A stretch of 33,116 nucleotides of DNA from an uncultured Fusobacterium sp. (GTDB lineage Bacteria > Fusobacteriota > Fusobacteriia > Fusobacteriales > Fusobacteriaceae), in assembly GCA_900542625.1 (NCBI GenBank), contig UQOH01000014.1, positions 1 to 33,116 on the forward strand, written 5' to 3'. Shown here piece by piece: positions 24,827 to 32,427 of this stretch. The notes under the pieces are model-generated. The model was not told the origin of the DNA. It searched no databases and worked only from the letters and a program-made list of their open reading frames with translations. The position numbers and the translations under genes were made by a program. Each line of letters opens with the position of its first letter. The first letter of the stretch is position 1.

Positions 24827-25852
24827 CTATTTAGTATAGATATCTTTAAATTTATCTAGCCATTCAGCTTTTTTAGCTTTTACTACTTCAATATTATCTT
24901 CTATTACATTAATTTCTTCAAGTTTTTTCAATCCTTTTCCTGGCTCAACATCTTTTCTGATACTTCTTCTGTTTAATTGAGCAGAAATCATTGATTGAGC
25001 TTCTTTACCAGTTATGAAATCAACGAATTTTTTAGCATTTTCTACGTTTGGACAATTTTTAATAATATATACACCGTCAGGTTTTACTATTACTCCTTCT
25101 TCCATATATACAACTTTTACAGGACCGCCAGAGTTAACATATTTTACTGCTCCCTCTTCAAAAGTAAGTCCAACTGTATATTCACCATCTGCTACACCTT
25201 TGTAAACTGCTGATGAACCAGAAAGAAGTGTGTAGTTTAAGTTTTCCATTAATTTTTCTACATAGTCCCAACCTTTTTCAGGATCTCCTTTACCCATTGC
25301 ATAAAGCATATTTACTAAATGCTCAAAAGATGATGAAGATTTTGCCGGGTCAGAGAAAGCAATTTTTCCTTTTAAGGCAGGATTTAAAACATCTTCATAG
25401 CTTTCTATTTTAATATCACCAATAAGATTTGTGTTAACCATAATAACACTTGGAACTGCTGTAAATCTTGTCATGTTTCCTTCAACATTTTTATATGCAT
25501 CATAGAATGCATCTTCGTTTGGAGAATTGTATGGAAGGAAATATTCTTTTATAGGGTCAACAGTTGTAATTGTTCCTCCCCAAAGAATATCTGCAAGAGG
25601 GTTGTCTTTTTCAGATTCAACTCTCTTCATTAATTCTCCTGTTCCAGCTGCGATAACTTCAACTGATATTCCAGTTTCAGTTTCAAATTCATTAACTAAC
25701 GGATTTATGAATTCCAATGGATGCGGACAGTATACTGTAAGGTTTCCTGCTCCTTTTGATTCAGCTTTAGCCTCCTCTTTTTCTCCGCCGCTGCATCCAA
25801 CAAACAGAATTGCGATTAATAAACTAAGTATTGCTAAAAATCTTTTCTTCAT
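24827..25852 (-). CDS. ABC solute-binding lipoprotein (AfuA/FbpA-like fold)
   Basis: A 341-residue extracytoplasmic binding protein with a lipoprotein signal (LLIAILFVGC, lipidated Cys20). The mature part starts GNLTVYCPHPLEFINPLVNE and has ETETGISVEVIAAGTGELMKR and ADILWGGTITTVDP, typical of the family of ferric, phosphonate, thiamine and hexose-phosphate binding proteins. The place where FbpA-type iron binders carry adjacent tyrosines in an NNYYWYN-like segment reads LTFEEGA (229-235), without tyrosines. The flanking YesM/YesN kinase and regulator recall hexose-phosphate sensing systems (HptRSA type). A sugar phosphate or other anion is therefore a better guess than iron, but this is inference. 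Confidence 0.9.
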   Translation of the reverse strand: MKKRFLAILSLLIAILFVGCSGGEKEEAKAESKGAGNLTVYCPHPLEFINPLVNEFETETGISVEVIAAGTGELMKRVESEKDNPLADILWGGTITTVDPIKEYFLPYNSPNEDAFYDAYKNVEGNMTRFTAVPSVIMVNTNLIGDIKIESYEDVLNPALKGKIAFSDPAKSSSSFEHLVNMLYAMGKGDPEKGWDYVEKLMENLNYTLLSGSSAVYKGVADGEYTVGLTFEEGAVKYVNSGGPVKVVYMEEGVIVKPDGVYIIKNCPNVENAKKFVDFITGKEAQSMISAQLNRRSIRKDVEPGKGLKKLEEINVIEDNIEVVKAKKAEWLDKFKDIYTK

Positions 25853-25899
25853 AATTTGCCTCCTGATTTATTTTGCTTTTTATGAAAATTTCTTTTCTT

Positions 25900-26014
25900 T
25901 CTATATTATAAGAATAATATAAAAATCTGTTATTAGCAATCCTTAAAATTATTATTTTATACTTAAAAATGAACTTTTAAAAATATTTTTGTGTAGTTTT
26001 GAAAATATGTTTTC
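25900..26014. repeat. Left copy of an imperfect direct repeat flanking the ATPase module
   Basis: Aligns with 27632-27749. The best-conserved parts are TTTTTGTGTAGTTTT (25986-26000) and AAAATTATTATTT (25945-25957). Order and spacing are kept with a few small gaps, and I estimate about three quarters identity by eye. This copy lies upstream of the binding-protein gene and overlaps its promoter. Because the region is AT-rich the outer boundaries are uncertain. Confidence 0.5.
25905..25933 (-). promoter_or_regulatory. Candidate promoter of the ABC importer operon
   Basis: On the minus strand, ATAACA (25928-25933) lies 17 bp before a perfect TATAAT (25905-25910), with a start near 25898 and a leader of about 45 nt to the binding-protein gene. 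The poor -35 suits a promoter that needs an activator such as the YesN-type regulator. The sequence just upstream (25936-26014) is the part best conserved in the direct repeat. Confidence 0.5.
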
Positions 26015-26040
26015 TGTTATAGTGCAAAAACATGTATTTC

Positions 26041-27390
26041 TTAAAGAAATATACTCATGTAAATTGGCAAATGTATTACCCCGTCTTTTATCGTTAAGTC
26101 TTTTTGATAAAGAATATATGAATTTCCTATTCTTTCTTTATATTTCGTTCTAAATTTATCAAGTGATGAATGTTTTTTATAAGTTGATGATTTCACCTCT
26201 ATAGCAGCTATTTTTTTCAAATTCTCTCTGTCTTTTATAAGAAAATCTAATTCCATATTATTTTCTCTGTTTTCTTTATCATTTTTTGAATAGAAAAACA
26301 GTTTATGCCCATTTGTCTTTAATATTTGAGCAACTACATTCTCCATAAGCATTCCTTCATTAATATTTAATTTATTAAATAAAACTGCTTTATATAAATC
26401 ATTTTCTGTATAGTCGCTGTCCATAAAAGTTTGAGTAACTAAAAGACCTGTATCCATCATATAACATTTTCTTGTAGAAAAATCGCTGTTTAAATTAAAC
26501 CCTATATTTGGATCAGTACAGTTATAGCAGGTATTAGTAATCATTGCATCATTCAGCCACATAAAAGAATCTTCATATTCTCTATACCTAGCTTCCTTTG
26601 ATATAGCACTTAATTTATATTTCTTTTCTTTTTTGGAAAGCTGACTTGGTATCTCATCAAAAATAGAAATAACTTTATTTTCATAACCTTTTGCAAATTT
26701 TCCTATGTCGTTTCTATACAAATTTAAAATATCTCTTTTTATATCATCTACATCTGCAAAATTTTTGGTTTCTAAATATTTATTTACAGCTTGCGGCATT
26801 CCACCTACTAAAATATATTGTCTAAAATCGTTCATTATTTTTCTATGAAGGGCTTGTCCTAAAGATAATTTTTTATCAAACAATTCTTTTAGTAAAGGAA
26901 TTGTTGTTTCATCTCCTAAAGCCCATAAAAATTCTTCAAAGTCAAGAGGATACATTTGAATATGTTTTTCTTCTGACGGAAGAACTATATTTTCTACATT
27001 TCTTTTTAAAGAAAGCAAAGAACCAGTTTCTATATAGTCATATCTTCCATCTTTAACCAAGTATTTTATAAGTTGTCTAGCTCTTGGAAATTGCTGCACT
27101 TCATCAAAGATTATTAAACTTTCTCTTTCATATAATCTTACTCCATAAAAAGCTGAAAGTTTCATAAAAAACAGATCTAGATTTGTACTTTCATTTTCAA
27201 ATACATCAATAATCTCTTTTGATATATTCCCAAAATCTATAATGATATAACTTTTATATTCATTTTTTCCAAATTCTTCACATAAAAAACTTTTTCCAAT
27301 TCTTCTAGCTCCATCTATAAGAAGAGCTGTACTGCCTTTATATTTTTCTTTCCATTCCACTAAAGAATTATATAATTTTCTTTTTAACAT
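26041..27390 (-). CDS. AAA ATPase with DUF4143 nuclease-like C-terminus
   Basis: A 449-residue protein of the widespread but poorly understood AAA_14/DUF4143 group. Walker A is GARRIGKS (27-34), Walker B is IIFDEVQQ (93-100), and ETGSLLSLKRN is a sensor-like segment. The DUF4143 half has YRNDIGKFAKGYENKVISIF and the ending MELDFLIKD...AAIEVKSS, which matches a PD-(D/E)XK nuclease core (Asp, then Glu-x-Lys). It is a single-gene unit with a strong ribosome site (TTAGGAGG). Its promoter carries three GGATTTCGTG repeats. It is AT-rich relative to neighbours and sits between a defence cassette and the ABC operon. A role in defence or in accessory-element maintenance is plausible, not shown. Confidence 0.88.
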   Translation of the reverse strand: MLKRKLYNSLVEWKEKYKGSTALLIDGARRIGKSFLCEEFGKNEYKSYIIIDFGNISKEIIDVFENESTNLDLFFMKLSAFYGVRLYERESLIIFDEVQQFPRARQLIKYLVKDGRYDYIETGSLLSLKRNVENIVLPSEEKHIQMYPLDFEEFLWALGDETTIPLLKELFDKKLSLGQALHRKIMNDFRQYILVGGMPQAVNKYLETKNFADVDDIKRDILNLYRNDIGKFAKGYENKVISIFDEIPSQLSKKEKKYKLSAISKEARYREYEDSFMWLNDAMITNTCYNCTDPNIGFNLNSDFSTRKCYMMDTGLLVTQTFMDSDYTENDLYKAVLFNKLNINEGMLMENVVAQILKTNGHKLFFYSKNDKENRENNMELDFLIKDRENLKKIAAIEVKSSTYKKHSSLDKFRTKYKERIGNSYILYQKDLTIKDGVIHLPIYMSIFL

Positions 27391-27406
27391 TTGTACCTCC
27401 TAAAAT

Positions 27407-27482
27407 CACGAAATCCTACTTATAGTATAGCATATTTATCACGAAATCCACTCTTCTTTTTTGGAAAATTTACACGAAATCC
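27407..27482 (-). repeat. Three 10-bp direct repeats at a 33-bp period
   Basis: GGATTTCGTG (minus strand) occurs exactly at 27407-27416, 27440-27449 and 27473-27482, each start 33 bp from the next. The copies lie at about +1 to +10, across the -35 zone, and one further period upstream of the AAA gene's promoter. All three sit on the same strand and, by the regular period, close to the same face of the helix, as expected of an operator or iteron-like array. Confidence 0.8.
27424..27432 (-). promoter_or_regulatory. Extended -10 promoter of the AAA ATPase gene
   Basis: The minus strand reads TGCTATACT, an extended -10 with TATACT at 27424-27429. The start would be near 27417, giving a leader of about 27 nt to the ATG. 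It is framed by the GGATTTCGTG repeats, and no -35 is evident where the middle repeat lies. Confidence 0.55.
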
Positions 27483-27488
27483 TATTAT

Positions 27489-27539
27489 AAAAATAAAAAA
27501 AGAGTTGAACAAATTAATATAATTCGAATAACTCTTTTT
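27489..27539 (-). terminator. Rho-independent terminator downstream of the hsdS relic
   Basis: A 10-bp stem, AAAAAGAGTT (27497-27506) with AACTCTTTTT (27530-27539), with an AT loop. On the minus strand it is followed by a T-rich tract (27489-27500). It begins 12 bp after the stop codon of the hsdS relic, so it may be that gene's original terminator, now serving the vsr transcript. It could work in both directions. Confidence 0.7.
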
Positions 27540-27551
27540 ATGATTTTAAGT

Positions 27552-27620
27552 TTATACAAACATTTGCTGAAGAAGTCCTTTTTTAAATTCTTTTAGTTCT
27601 TTAAAATAAAAAGTTCTTAA
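27552..27620 (-). pseudogene. hsdS: Relic of a type I restriction specificity gene (hsdS 3' end)
   Basis: A 22-codon open stretch on the minus strand, closed upstream by an in-frame TAG, ends KELKEFKKGLLQQMFV followed by TAA. KKGLLQQMF with one last hydrophobic residue is the characteristic C-terminus of many HsdS subunits, the final helix of the second conserved region. A terminator follows at once, as at a true gene end. No start codon, ribosome site or further HsdS sequence is visible, so this is a scar left by deletion, not a functional gene. Such a short match could in principle be chance, but the motif is distinctive. Confidence 0.65.
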
Positions 27621-27631
27621 CTATATAATTT

Positions 27632-27749
27632 AATAAAAACATTTTTATAAAGATAATATATAGATTTATTTTAACAACCTTTAAATTATTATTTAATATA
27701 AAAAACAAATTTTTAAAACATCTTTGTGTAGTTTAAAAAATATTTCTTC
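27632..27749. repeat. Right copy of the imperfect direct repeat
   Basis: Aligns with 25900-26014, including TTTGTGTAGTTT (27723-27734) and AAATTATTATTT (27682-27693). The part matching the importer promoter is degraded (TATAAA and AATAAA for the two boxes). It lies 22 bp after the vsr stop and immediately upstream of the hsdS relic. Confidence 0.5.
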
Positions 27750-27771
27750 GATTTTTATATTTTTAAAATAA

Positions 27772-28185
27772 TCAAATACTTTCCAATATATCATTAATCT
27801 TTTCTATACATTCTTCTATATTTTTTAAAATATCTTTAGACCAAAATCTAATTACAACCCAGCCTTCTTTTTTTAAATATTCATTTACTTCTAAATCTCT
27901 TTCCATATTCCTTTTTATCTTTTTGTTCCAATATTCTTTATTCGTTTCTGTAAAATCTTTTCCTTCTTTATAACTATAGCCATGCCAAAATTCTCCATCA
28001 CAAAAAACAGCTACTTTCTTTTTTAAAAAAACTATATCTGGTTTTCCATAAATTTCTTTACAGTTTTTTCGATATCTATAACCCATACTCCACAATTTCT
28101 TTCTTAAAAGAATCTCAGGTTTAGTTTCCTTTCCTTTTATTGCTTTCATATTTTTCTTTCTTTGTTCTGGTGTAAGGTTATCCAT
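27772..28185 (-). CDS. vsr: Vsr-like very-short-patch-repair endonuclease
   Basis: A 137-residue nuclease of the Vsr family, which nicks DNA at T:G mismatches left by deamination of methylcytosine. The N-terminus MDNLTPEQRKKNMKAIKGKETKPE and core YGKPDIVFLKKKVAVFCDGE are typical, with catalytic Asp50 and His68 (FWHG). Compared with E. coli Vsr, the second active-site His is Asp63. The zinc ligands Cys66, His71, Cys73 and Cys117 are replaced (Glu65, Tyr70, Tyr72 and a non-Cys), so it is probably a zinc-free variant. It follows the cytosine methyltransferase gene by 25 bp with AAGGAGAAG upstream, and the pair is a classic association. Confidence 0.92.
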   Translation of the reverse strand: MDNLTPEQRKKNMKAIKGKETKPEILLRKKLWSMGYRYRKNCKEIYGKPDIVFLKKKVAVFCDGEFWHGYSYKEGKDFTETNKEYWNKKIKRNMERDLEVNEYLKKEGWVVIRFWSKDILKNIEECIEKINDILESI

Positions 28186-28210
28186 AACTTCTCCTTCAAA
28201 ATATGTTTTG

Positions 28211-29455
28211 TTATTTTTCCAATATATTTTCCTTTATTTCTCTTATCTGAGTAAAAATATACTCCAGTATATTGACAACTATACTGTTTCCTGCCATTTT
28301 AAATAATTTACTATTTGTAAAAAATTTTTTATTTCTTCCACAATTAAAATTATTTTCTATTATTTTTTCAAAATCATTTTCTGTAAATCCCATAAATAAA
28401 AAACATTCTCTAGGTGTTAAAGTTCTATACGGTGCTTTAATACCTTTTTTATCATCGTATTCTATTACACCTGAATTTGGATTTCTATCTTGCTTTGTTG
28501 TTATGGTTTTTATTTCATCAATAAAATTTCCTTCTCTATCATAAATTTTATCATTTTCATTATAAATTCTTATTCTTGATGGAGTATTGTTCTGTTGACT
28601 TTCATCTGCTTCTTTTTTATATTTTTCTATTGAATAATCTAATTTTAAAATATCTTTTATTAAAACTTTTTTCTTTACTATTTCTTTTAAATACTCTTTA
28701 TCTTCTAAATTATGAGTTTTAAAATAATCTGCAATTTTTCCTTCTGTAGTAATATTTCCTCCAGAAAATACACTTATCATGTATACTCTTTGTCTGTTTT
28801 GAGGAATACCAAAATCCTTAGCATTAAGATTATAAACTTTATTTACATAGCCTATACTTCTTAAATATTCTTTCCATTCCTGAAAATTATTTCTATGTCT
28901 TTCAGATTGAATATTACTTACATTTTCCATTAAAAGAAATTTTGGAAGTATCTTTTTTAAAGCTACCATTTCTTTTAATATTCTTTCAACTTCCCATAAC
29001 ATTCCTGATCTATTTTTTATATTTCTGTCTATTCCTGTCTGATTTCCGTGCCATATTCCAGCAATTGATAAATCTTGACAAGGAAAAGAATAAGTAAATA
29101 AATCAATATCTTCTGGAATTTCTTTTCCTTTAACATCTGTAATACTTACTAAATTATTGCATCTTTCTATTGCTGTTAAAACTCTTTTTAATATTTCAAT
29201 ATTTAAACGCTCAATTTTTATATACGGAGTTTTTCCATCCATACTTAGTTGATAATTTTTTAATCTTTTTACTAGTTCTTCTTTATTATAGTTTTCATAT
29301 TTTTTTAAATCAGGTATTCCTTTATGTATTAAGTCATAAGCTATTATTGCATTTATATCCCAATCTATATTAGCAAAAAGCTCATATTTTACTCCTATAT
29401 TTGCCAAAGCTTTAGCCTGGCTTCCTATTCCACTAAATGCTTCTATTATTTTCAT
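28211..29455 (-). CDS. DNA (cytosine-5-)-methyltransferase
   Basis: A 414-residue C5-cytosine methyltransferase. Motif I is EAFSGIGSQ (5-13), the catalytic motif IV is SFPCQDLSIAG with Cys126, motif VI is LLMENVSN (174-181) and motif VIII is PQNRQRVYM (218-226). The conserved C-terminal part has RTLTPRECFLFMGF (motif IX region) and MAGNSIVVNILEYIF (motif X). The variable target-recognition region lies between about 230 and 335. The recognised sequence cannot be inferred. It lies 12 bp after the AIPR gene and before vsr, so in this cassette it presumably marks self DNA. Confidence 0.95.
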   Translation of the reverse strand: MKIIEAFSGIGSQAKALANIGVKYELFANIDWDINAIIAYDLIHKGIPDLKKYENYNKEELVKRLKNYQLSMDGKTPYIKIERLNIEILKRVLTAIERCNNLVSITDVKGKEIPEDIDLFTYSFPCQDLSIAGIWHGNQTGIDRNIKNRSGMLWEVERILKEMVALKKILPKFLLMENVSNIQSERHRNNFQEWKEYLRSIGYVNKVYNLNAKDFGIPQNRQRVYMISVFSGGNITTEGKIADYFKTHNLEDKEYLKEIVKKKVLIKDILKLDYSIEKYKKEADESQQNNTPSRIRIYNENDKIYDREGNFIDEIKTITTKQDRNPNSGVIEYDDKKGIKAPYRTLTPRECFLFMGFTENDFEKIIENNFNCGRNKKFFTNSKLFKMAGNSIVVNILEYIFTQIREIKENILEK

Positions 29456-29467
29456 TGATCTTTCCTT

Positions 29468-31504
29468 TTATATTATTCTGTCATTCCTTGCTGTTTTTAA
29501 TCCTTCATAAATAATTTTAGCTTGTTTATCAGTCGGATAAAATTTTCCTTCATTAAATTTTCCTTCAGCCATTTTTTTTATAAGTTCCAGTTGACTATCT
29601 TTTAATTCTTTATATCTATTATAATGTTCATATATTTTTATCCAATCTTCTACACTGATTTCTGCTATTTTTATTAAATAATTTATTTTTATTTCTTCTT
29701 TTTTATTATCCCTTTCTTGTTTTATTATTTCTTTTATTAATTGTTCTTTCAAAATATATTCTTTTGGCAGGCTAAAAAGAATTTCTCTGACTTTTATTTT
29801 TTGCCAGCAAGCTTCTCTTTTACACCATTCACCAATATTACTATAACCTTTATCTGGTTTTATTATTATTAAATATATATTGTGAGCTAAATTTCTTAAC
29901 TCTTCTATAAATTCATCTGATAATTCCTGTTGCTCCCAGACTAAGTTAAAATTAAAATATTTTTTACTTTTTTCTAAAAAATAAGCTAAATATGCTATAG
30001 TATAAGCTACTGTTTGAGCTCTATAACCACCATCATACCAGCTAGATTTTGATATAATCTTTTCTAATTTTTTGAAAATTATTATTCTGGCAACTGCTGA
30101 TTTAAAAAATGATTTCGTTATTAATTCTTCTTCTTTTTCATATTCTTTTACTATATATTCTGCAAAAGTTTTGAAACTATACTGAGCCCCTTTGCACACT
30201 TCTACAGGTTTTCCTTTCCAAAGATTTTCACTTTTAGACAAAAGTATCTTATCTATTACTTGTTCTTTAGGAGATTCATTCATAAAAGCTTTCTTTCTTG
30301 CAGGACTTAATAAAGCTTGGTCATTTAAATATTCCCCTCTTACACGTTCATAAAACCATCTTGTTTTTCTATAAAAGCCATTTTTAGGAGGAGCCCATAT
30401 TCTTTTTGAAAAGTCACTGAATTCTTTATGAAAACGATGATTAGAAAATAGATCAGAGTCACTAACTTTATTTTGAGTGTTAGCATATCTGGAAACATCT
30501 CTTACAAAATCATTATATTTTTCTTTCTCTTTTACTAAAGATAGTTTTAGTTGAACATAAATATCTTTTATATTATTGTTTAATACTTTTTTAGACATAT
30601 ATATTGCGGATGTTGTCTGTCCACCGTTAACAATCTGTAAATTTCTGATTTTTTTTATTCTATTATTTTCATTATTCAATTCCAAACTTGTTGCCGTTGC
30701 CGTAATGCCATTATTATATGCAAAAAAATATTCCGGTTTACGCTCAATAGAATTTCTGATACCTTTATTTACATTTCCTCTAAATTGTAAAAATGTTCTT
30801 ACATTTTCTTCTAAAATCTTTTTTCCTAATCTGTCATAAAGAGAATAAATTGTTTCTCCATCTACAACAGCTAAATAAGATTCATATTCTTCTGTTGTAT
30901 TTACTTTTAAACACGGAATATCCACATCAACTTCTATTTCTTCTTCTATATAATTTGATAAATATGTTTTAAAAATATATTCTATGTCTATTACTTTATA
31001 TTCTATCTGAGTATCCTCTATATATTCAGATGAGATTTCCTTTAAATTATTAGTTATTTTACCATCTGTTAAAACAAATATAACTACTTTATCAAATTTA
31101 TTCTCTATTTTTTTTGTATATATATAGTATGCCAGTTGATATACATCTGACGTTTCTTCTAAAAATTTATAATATCCTTTTAAAGACTTTTTATAAAAGT
31201 TAACAACTCTTTTAAATTTATTATCTATTGCATTTTTTGAAAATACAGAAATTTTCTCAGTATTAAAAAATTCATAATTTAGTAAAAATAAAATTTTTCT
31301 TTCTTCATCAAAATCCCATCCTGCAACTTCTTCTCCTGTTTTATAGTGATATGAACTAGAATAATTCTGCCCTAAATCCCCGCTTTCAACTAATACATTA
31401 CAGACCTTTTCAAAAAAAGCTGTAGGTGTCATTCGTTCCTCAGCATCGGCATCGGCTAAAGTTTCTTGAATAAAATTTTCATAAAATTCTTCTAACTTTA
31501 TCAT
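29468..31504 (-). CDS. AIPR-family protein (abortive infection phage resistance)
   Basis: A 678-residue cytoplasmic protein matching the AIPR family. The diagnostic core is RGNVNKGIRNSI (242-253), FFAYNNGIT (260-268) and LQIVNGGQTTSA (289-300), followed by SRYANTQNKV. The N-terminal 130 residues (FFEKVCNVLVESGDLG, then AGWDFDEERKILFLLNYEFF) resemble the nuclease-like N-terminal region seen in these proteins, though I cannot place a full catalytic triad. Its first codon overlaps the stop of the PD-(D/E)XK gene as ATGA, with GAGGAGAA before it, so the two are translated together. AIPR proteins are associated with phage defence and occur in Z1/DUF4420 cassettes like this one; the biochemical activity is not established by sequence. 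Confidence 0.88.
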   Translation of the reverse strand: MIKLEEFYENFIQETLADADAEERMTPTAFFEKVCNVLVESGDLGQNYSSSYHYKTGEEVAGWDFDEERKILFLLNYEFFNTEKISVFSKNAIDNKFKRVVNFYKKSLKGYYKFLEETSDVYQLAYYIYTKKIENKFDKVVIFVLTDGKITNNLKEISSEYIEDTQIEYKVIDIEYIFKTYLSNYIEEEIEVDVDIPCLKVNTTEEYESYLAVVDGETIYSLYDRLGKKILEENVRTFLQFRGNVNKGIRNSIERKPEYFFAYNNGITATATSLELNNENNRIKKIRNLQIVNGGQTTSAIYMSKKVLNNNIKDIYVQLKLSLVKEKEKYNDFVRDVSRYANTQNKVSDSDLFSNHRFHKEFSDFSKRIWAPPKNGFYRKTRWFYERVRGEYLNDQALLSPARKKAFMNESPKEQVIDKILLSKSENLWKGKPVEVCKGAQYSFKTFAEYIVKEYEKEEELITKSFFKSAVARIIIFKKLEKIISKSSWYDGGYRAQTVAYTIAYLAYFLEKSKKYFNFNLVWEQQELSDEFIEELRNLAHNIYLIIIKPDKGYSNIGEWCKREACWQKIKVREILFSLPKEYILKEQLIKEIIKQERDNKKEEIKINYLIKIAEISVEDWIKIYEHYNRYKELKDSQLELIKKMAEGKFNEGKFYPTDKQAKIIYEGLKTARNDRII

Positions 31505-32427
31505 AAATTCTCCTCTAAAATTATTTTATTAATTTCAAATTCTTTACATTCTGATAAATCTATTTTATATTTTATTTCTTTTATCTGAGGTGCTATGTCT
31601 TTAGAATTTAATTTTGGAAAATTTTCTCTTACATCATAAAATTTTATATCATCTATTTTAAATTTGATATATTCATCTTCGTTTATATCATATCCTATAT
31701 TAAATAGTTTTTTTAAAAATTCTATTTTTATTTCTTCATCATAAATCATTTTTTCTATTGAGTTTACGATATCGGTTATTGATTCTCCTTTATCTGATGT
31801 ACTTAAAGAATAAAATACTAAAAATAATTTTTTCTTAACGGTTTCTAACTGAAACACTGATGAAATTGTAGCTGTATTTCCTTTTGAAGTTAATGTTGAT
31901 TTTATTTCTAATACTGAATTCTCACATAAAAAATCCTGCAGCTCTCTTTCAGGTCCTCTCCACATAGTTAATGTTGTTTCTAATTTAATCTTCTTTATAA
32001 GAATCTCTTGTATTGTTTTCAATTCTGCAAATAACCCCATTTGTTCTTCAAAAGATAATCTCATATTCTGTTCTGATTTCAAAAGATTTTTCCATTCTCT
32101 TAACCTTTCATATACCTTTTTTATCAACTCTTCTTCTGTTTTTAATAAAAAAGCATTCTGTACTAAGTCATCACAAAGAATTTTAAAAATTTCCCAATTA
32201 GAAAAATCTTTAAGTATAAATAAAAGTTCATTTTTATATTCATCACTATAAACTATTTTTATTTCTTTTAGATTGAGTTTCTGCTTTTTAAAAACAGCCT
32301 TATCTAGACGTATTAAAAAACAATATTTTCCTTCCAAACTTTTTGCCCAAAAAATATTAAATTTTAATTTAGGATTCACTCTTTTTATTGTTATATTTTT
32401 TAGTTCCTCCCATGGATTATTCTTCAT
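31501..32427 (-). CDS. PD-(D/E)XK motif protein (DUF4420)
   Basis: A 308-residue protein of the DUF4420/PD-(D/E)XK group. The nuclease core is visible as Glu135 (LFAELKT), WRGPERELQDF with Asp165, and LEIKST with Glu174 and Lys176, so all putative catalytic residues are intact. The N-terminus (NNPWEELKN) and length are family-like. Two ATGs lie close together; I chose 32425-32427 because AGAGG lies six bases before it, while the ATG at 32431-32433 abuts that site. It overlaps the 3' end of the Z1 gene by 11 bp and the start of the AIPR gene by 4 bp. It is the likely DNA-cleaving subunit of the cassette. Confidence 0.88.
   Translation of the reverse strand: MKNNPWEELKNITIKRVNPKLKFNIFWAKSLEGKYCFLIRLDKAVFKKQKLNLKEIKIVYSDEYKNELLFILKDFSNWEIFKILCDDLVQNAFLLKTEEELIKKVYERLREWKNLLKSEQNMRLSFEEQMGLFAELKTIQEILIKKIKLETTLTMWRGPERELQDFLCENSVLEIKSTLTSKGNTATISSVFQLETVKKKLFLVFYSLSTSDKGESITDIVNSIEKMIYDEEIKIEFLKKLFNIGYDINEDEYIKFKIDDIKFYDVRENFPKLNSKDIAPQIKEIKYKIDLSECKEFEINKIILEENL

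Larger units (their letters stand above)
27391..27771. other. Non-coding region between vsr and the AAA ATPase gene
   Basis: This 381-bp gap has no intact gene. From right to left on the minus strand it holds the right copy of the imperfect direct repeat (27632-27749), a relic of an hsdS 3' end (27552-27620), a terminator (27489-27539), and the AAA gene's promoter with three direct repeats (27407-27482). Confidence 0.75.

Noticed and set aside
24827..25852. Ferric iron-binding protein
   Set aside because: The adjacent tyrosines expected for FbpA-type iron coordination are missing; the general fold assignment is kept.
25527..25922. A 131-codon plus-strand frame opposite the binding-protein gene
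   Set aside because: It is antisense to a conserved lipoprotein gene and its translation has no domain pattern; the start and end cross that gene's signal peptide and promoter.
27407..27482. CRISPR array
   Set aside because: The repeats are only 10 bp with 23-bp gaps, three in number, on a promoter, and no cas genes are near.
25900..27749. Insertion sequence or transposon carrying the AAA gene
   Set aside because: No transposase and no terminal inverted repeats were found; the flanks are long imperfect direct repeats, not short target-site duplications.
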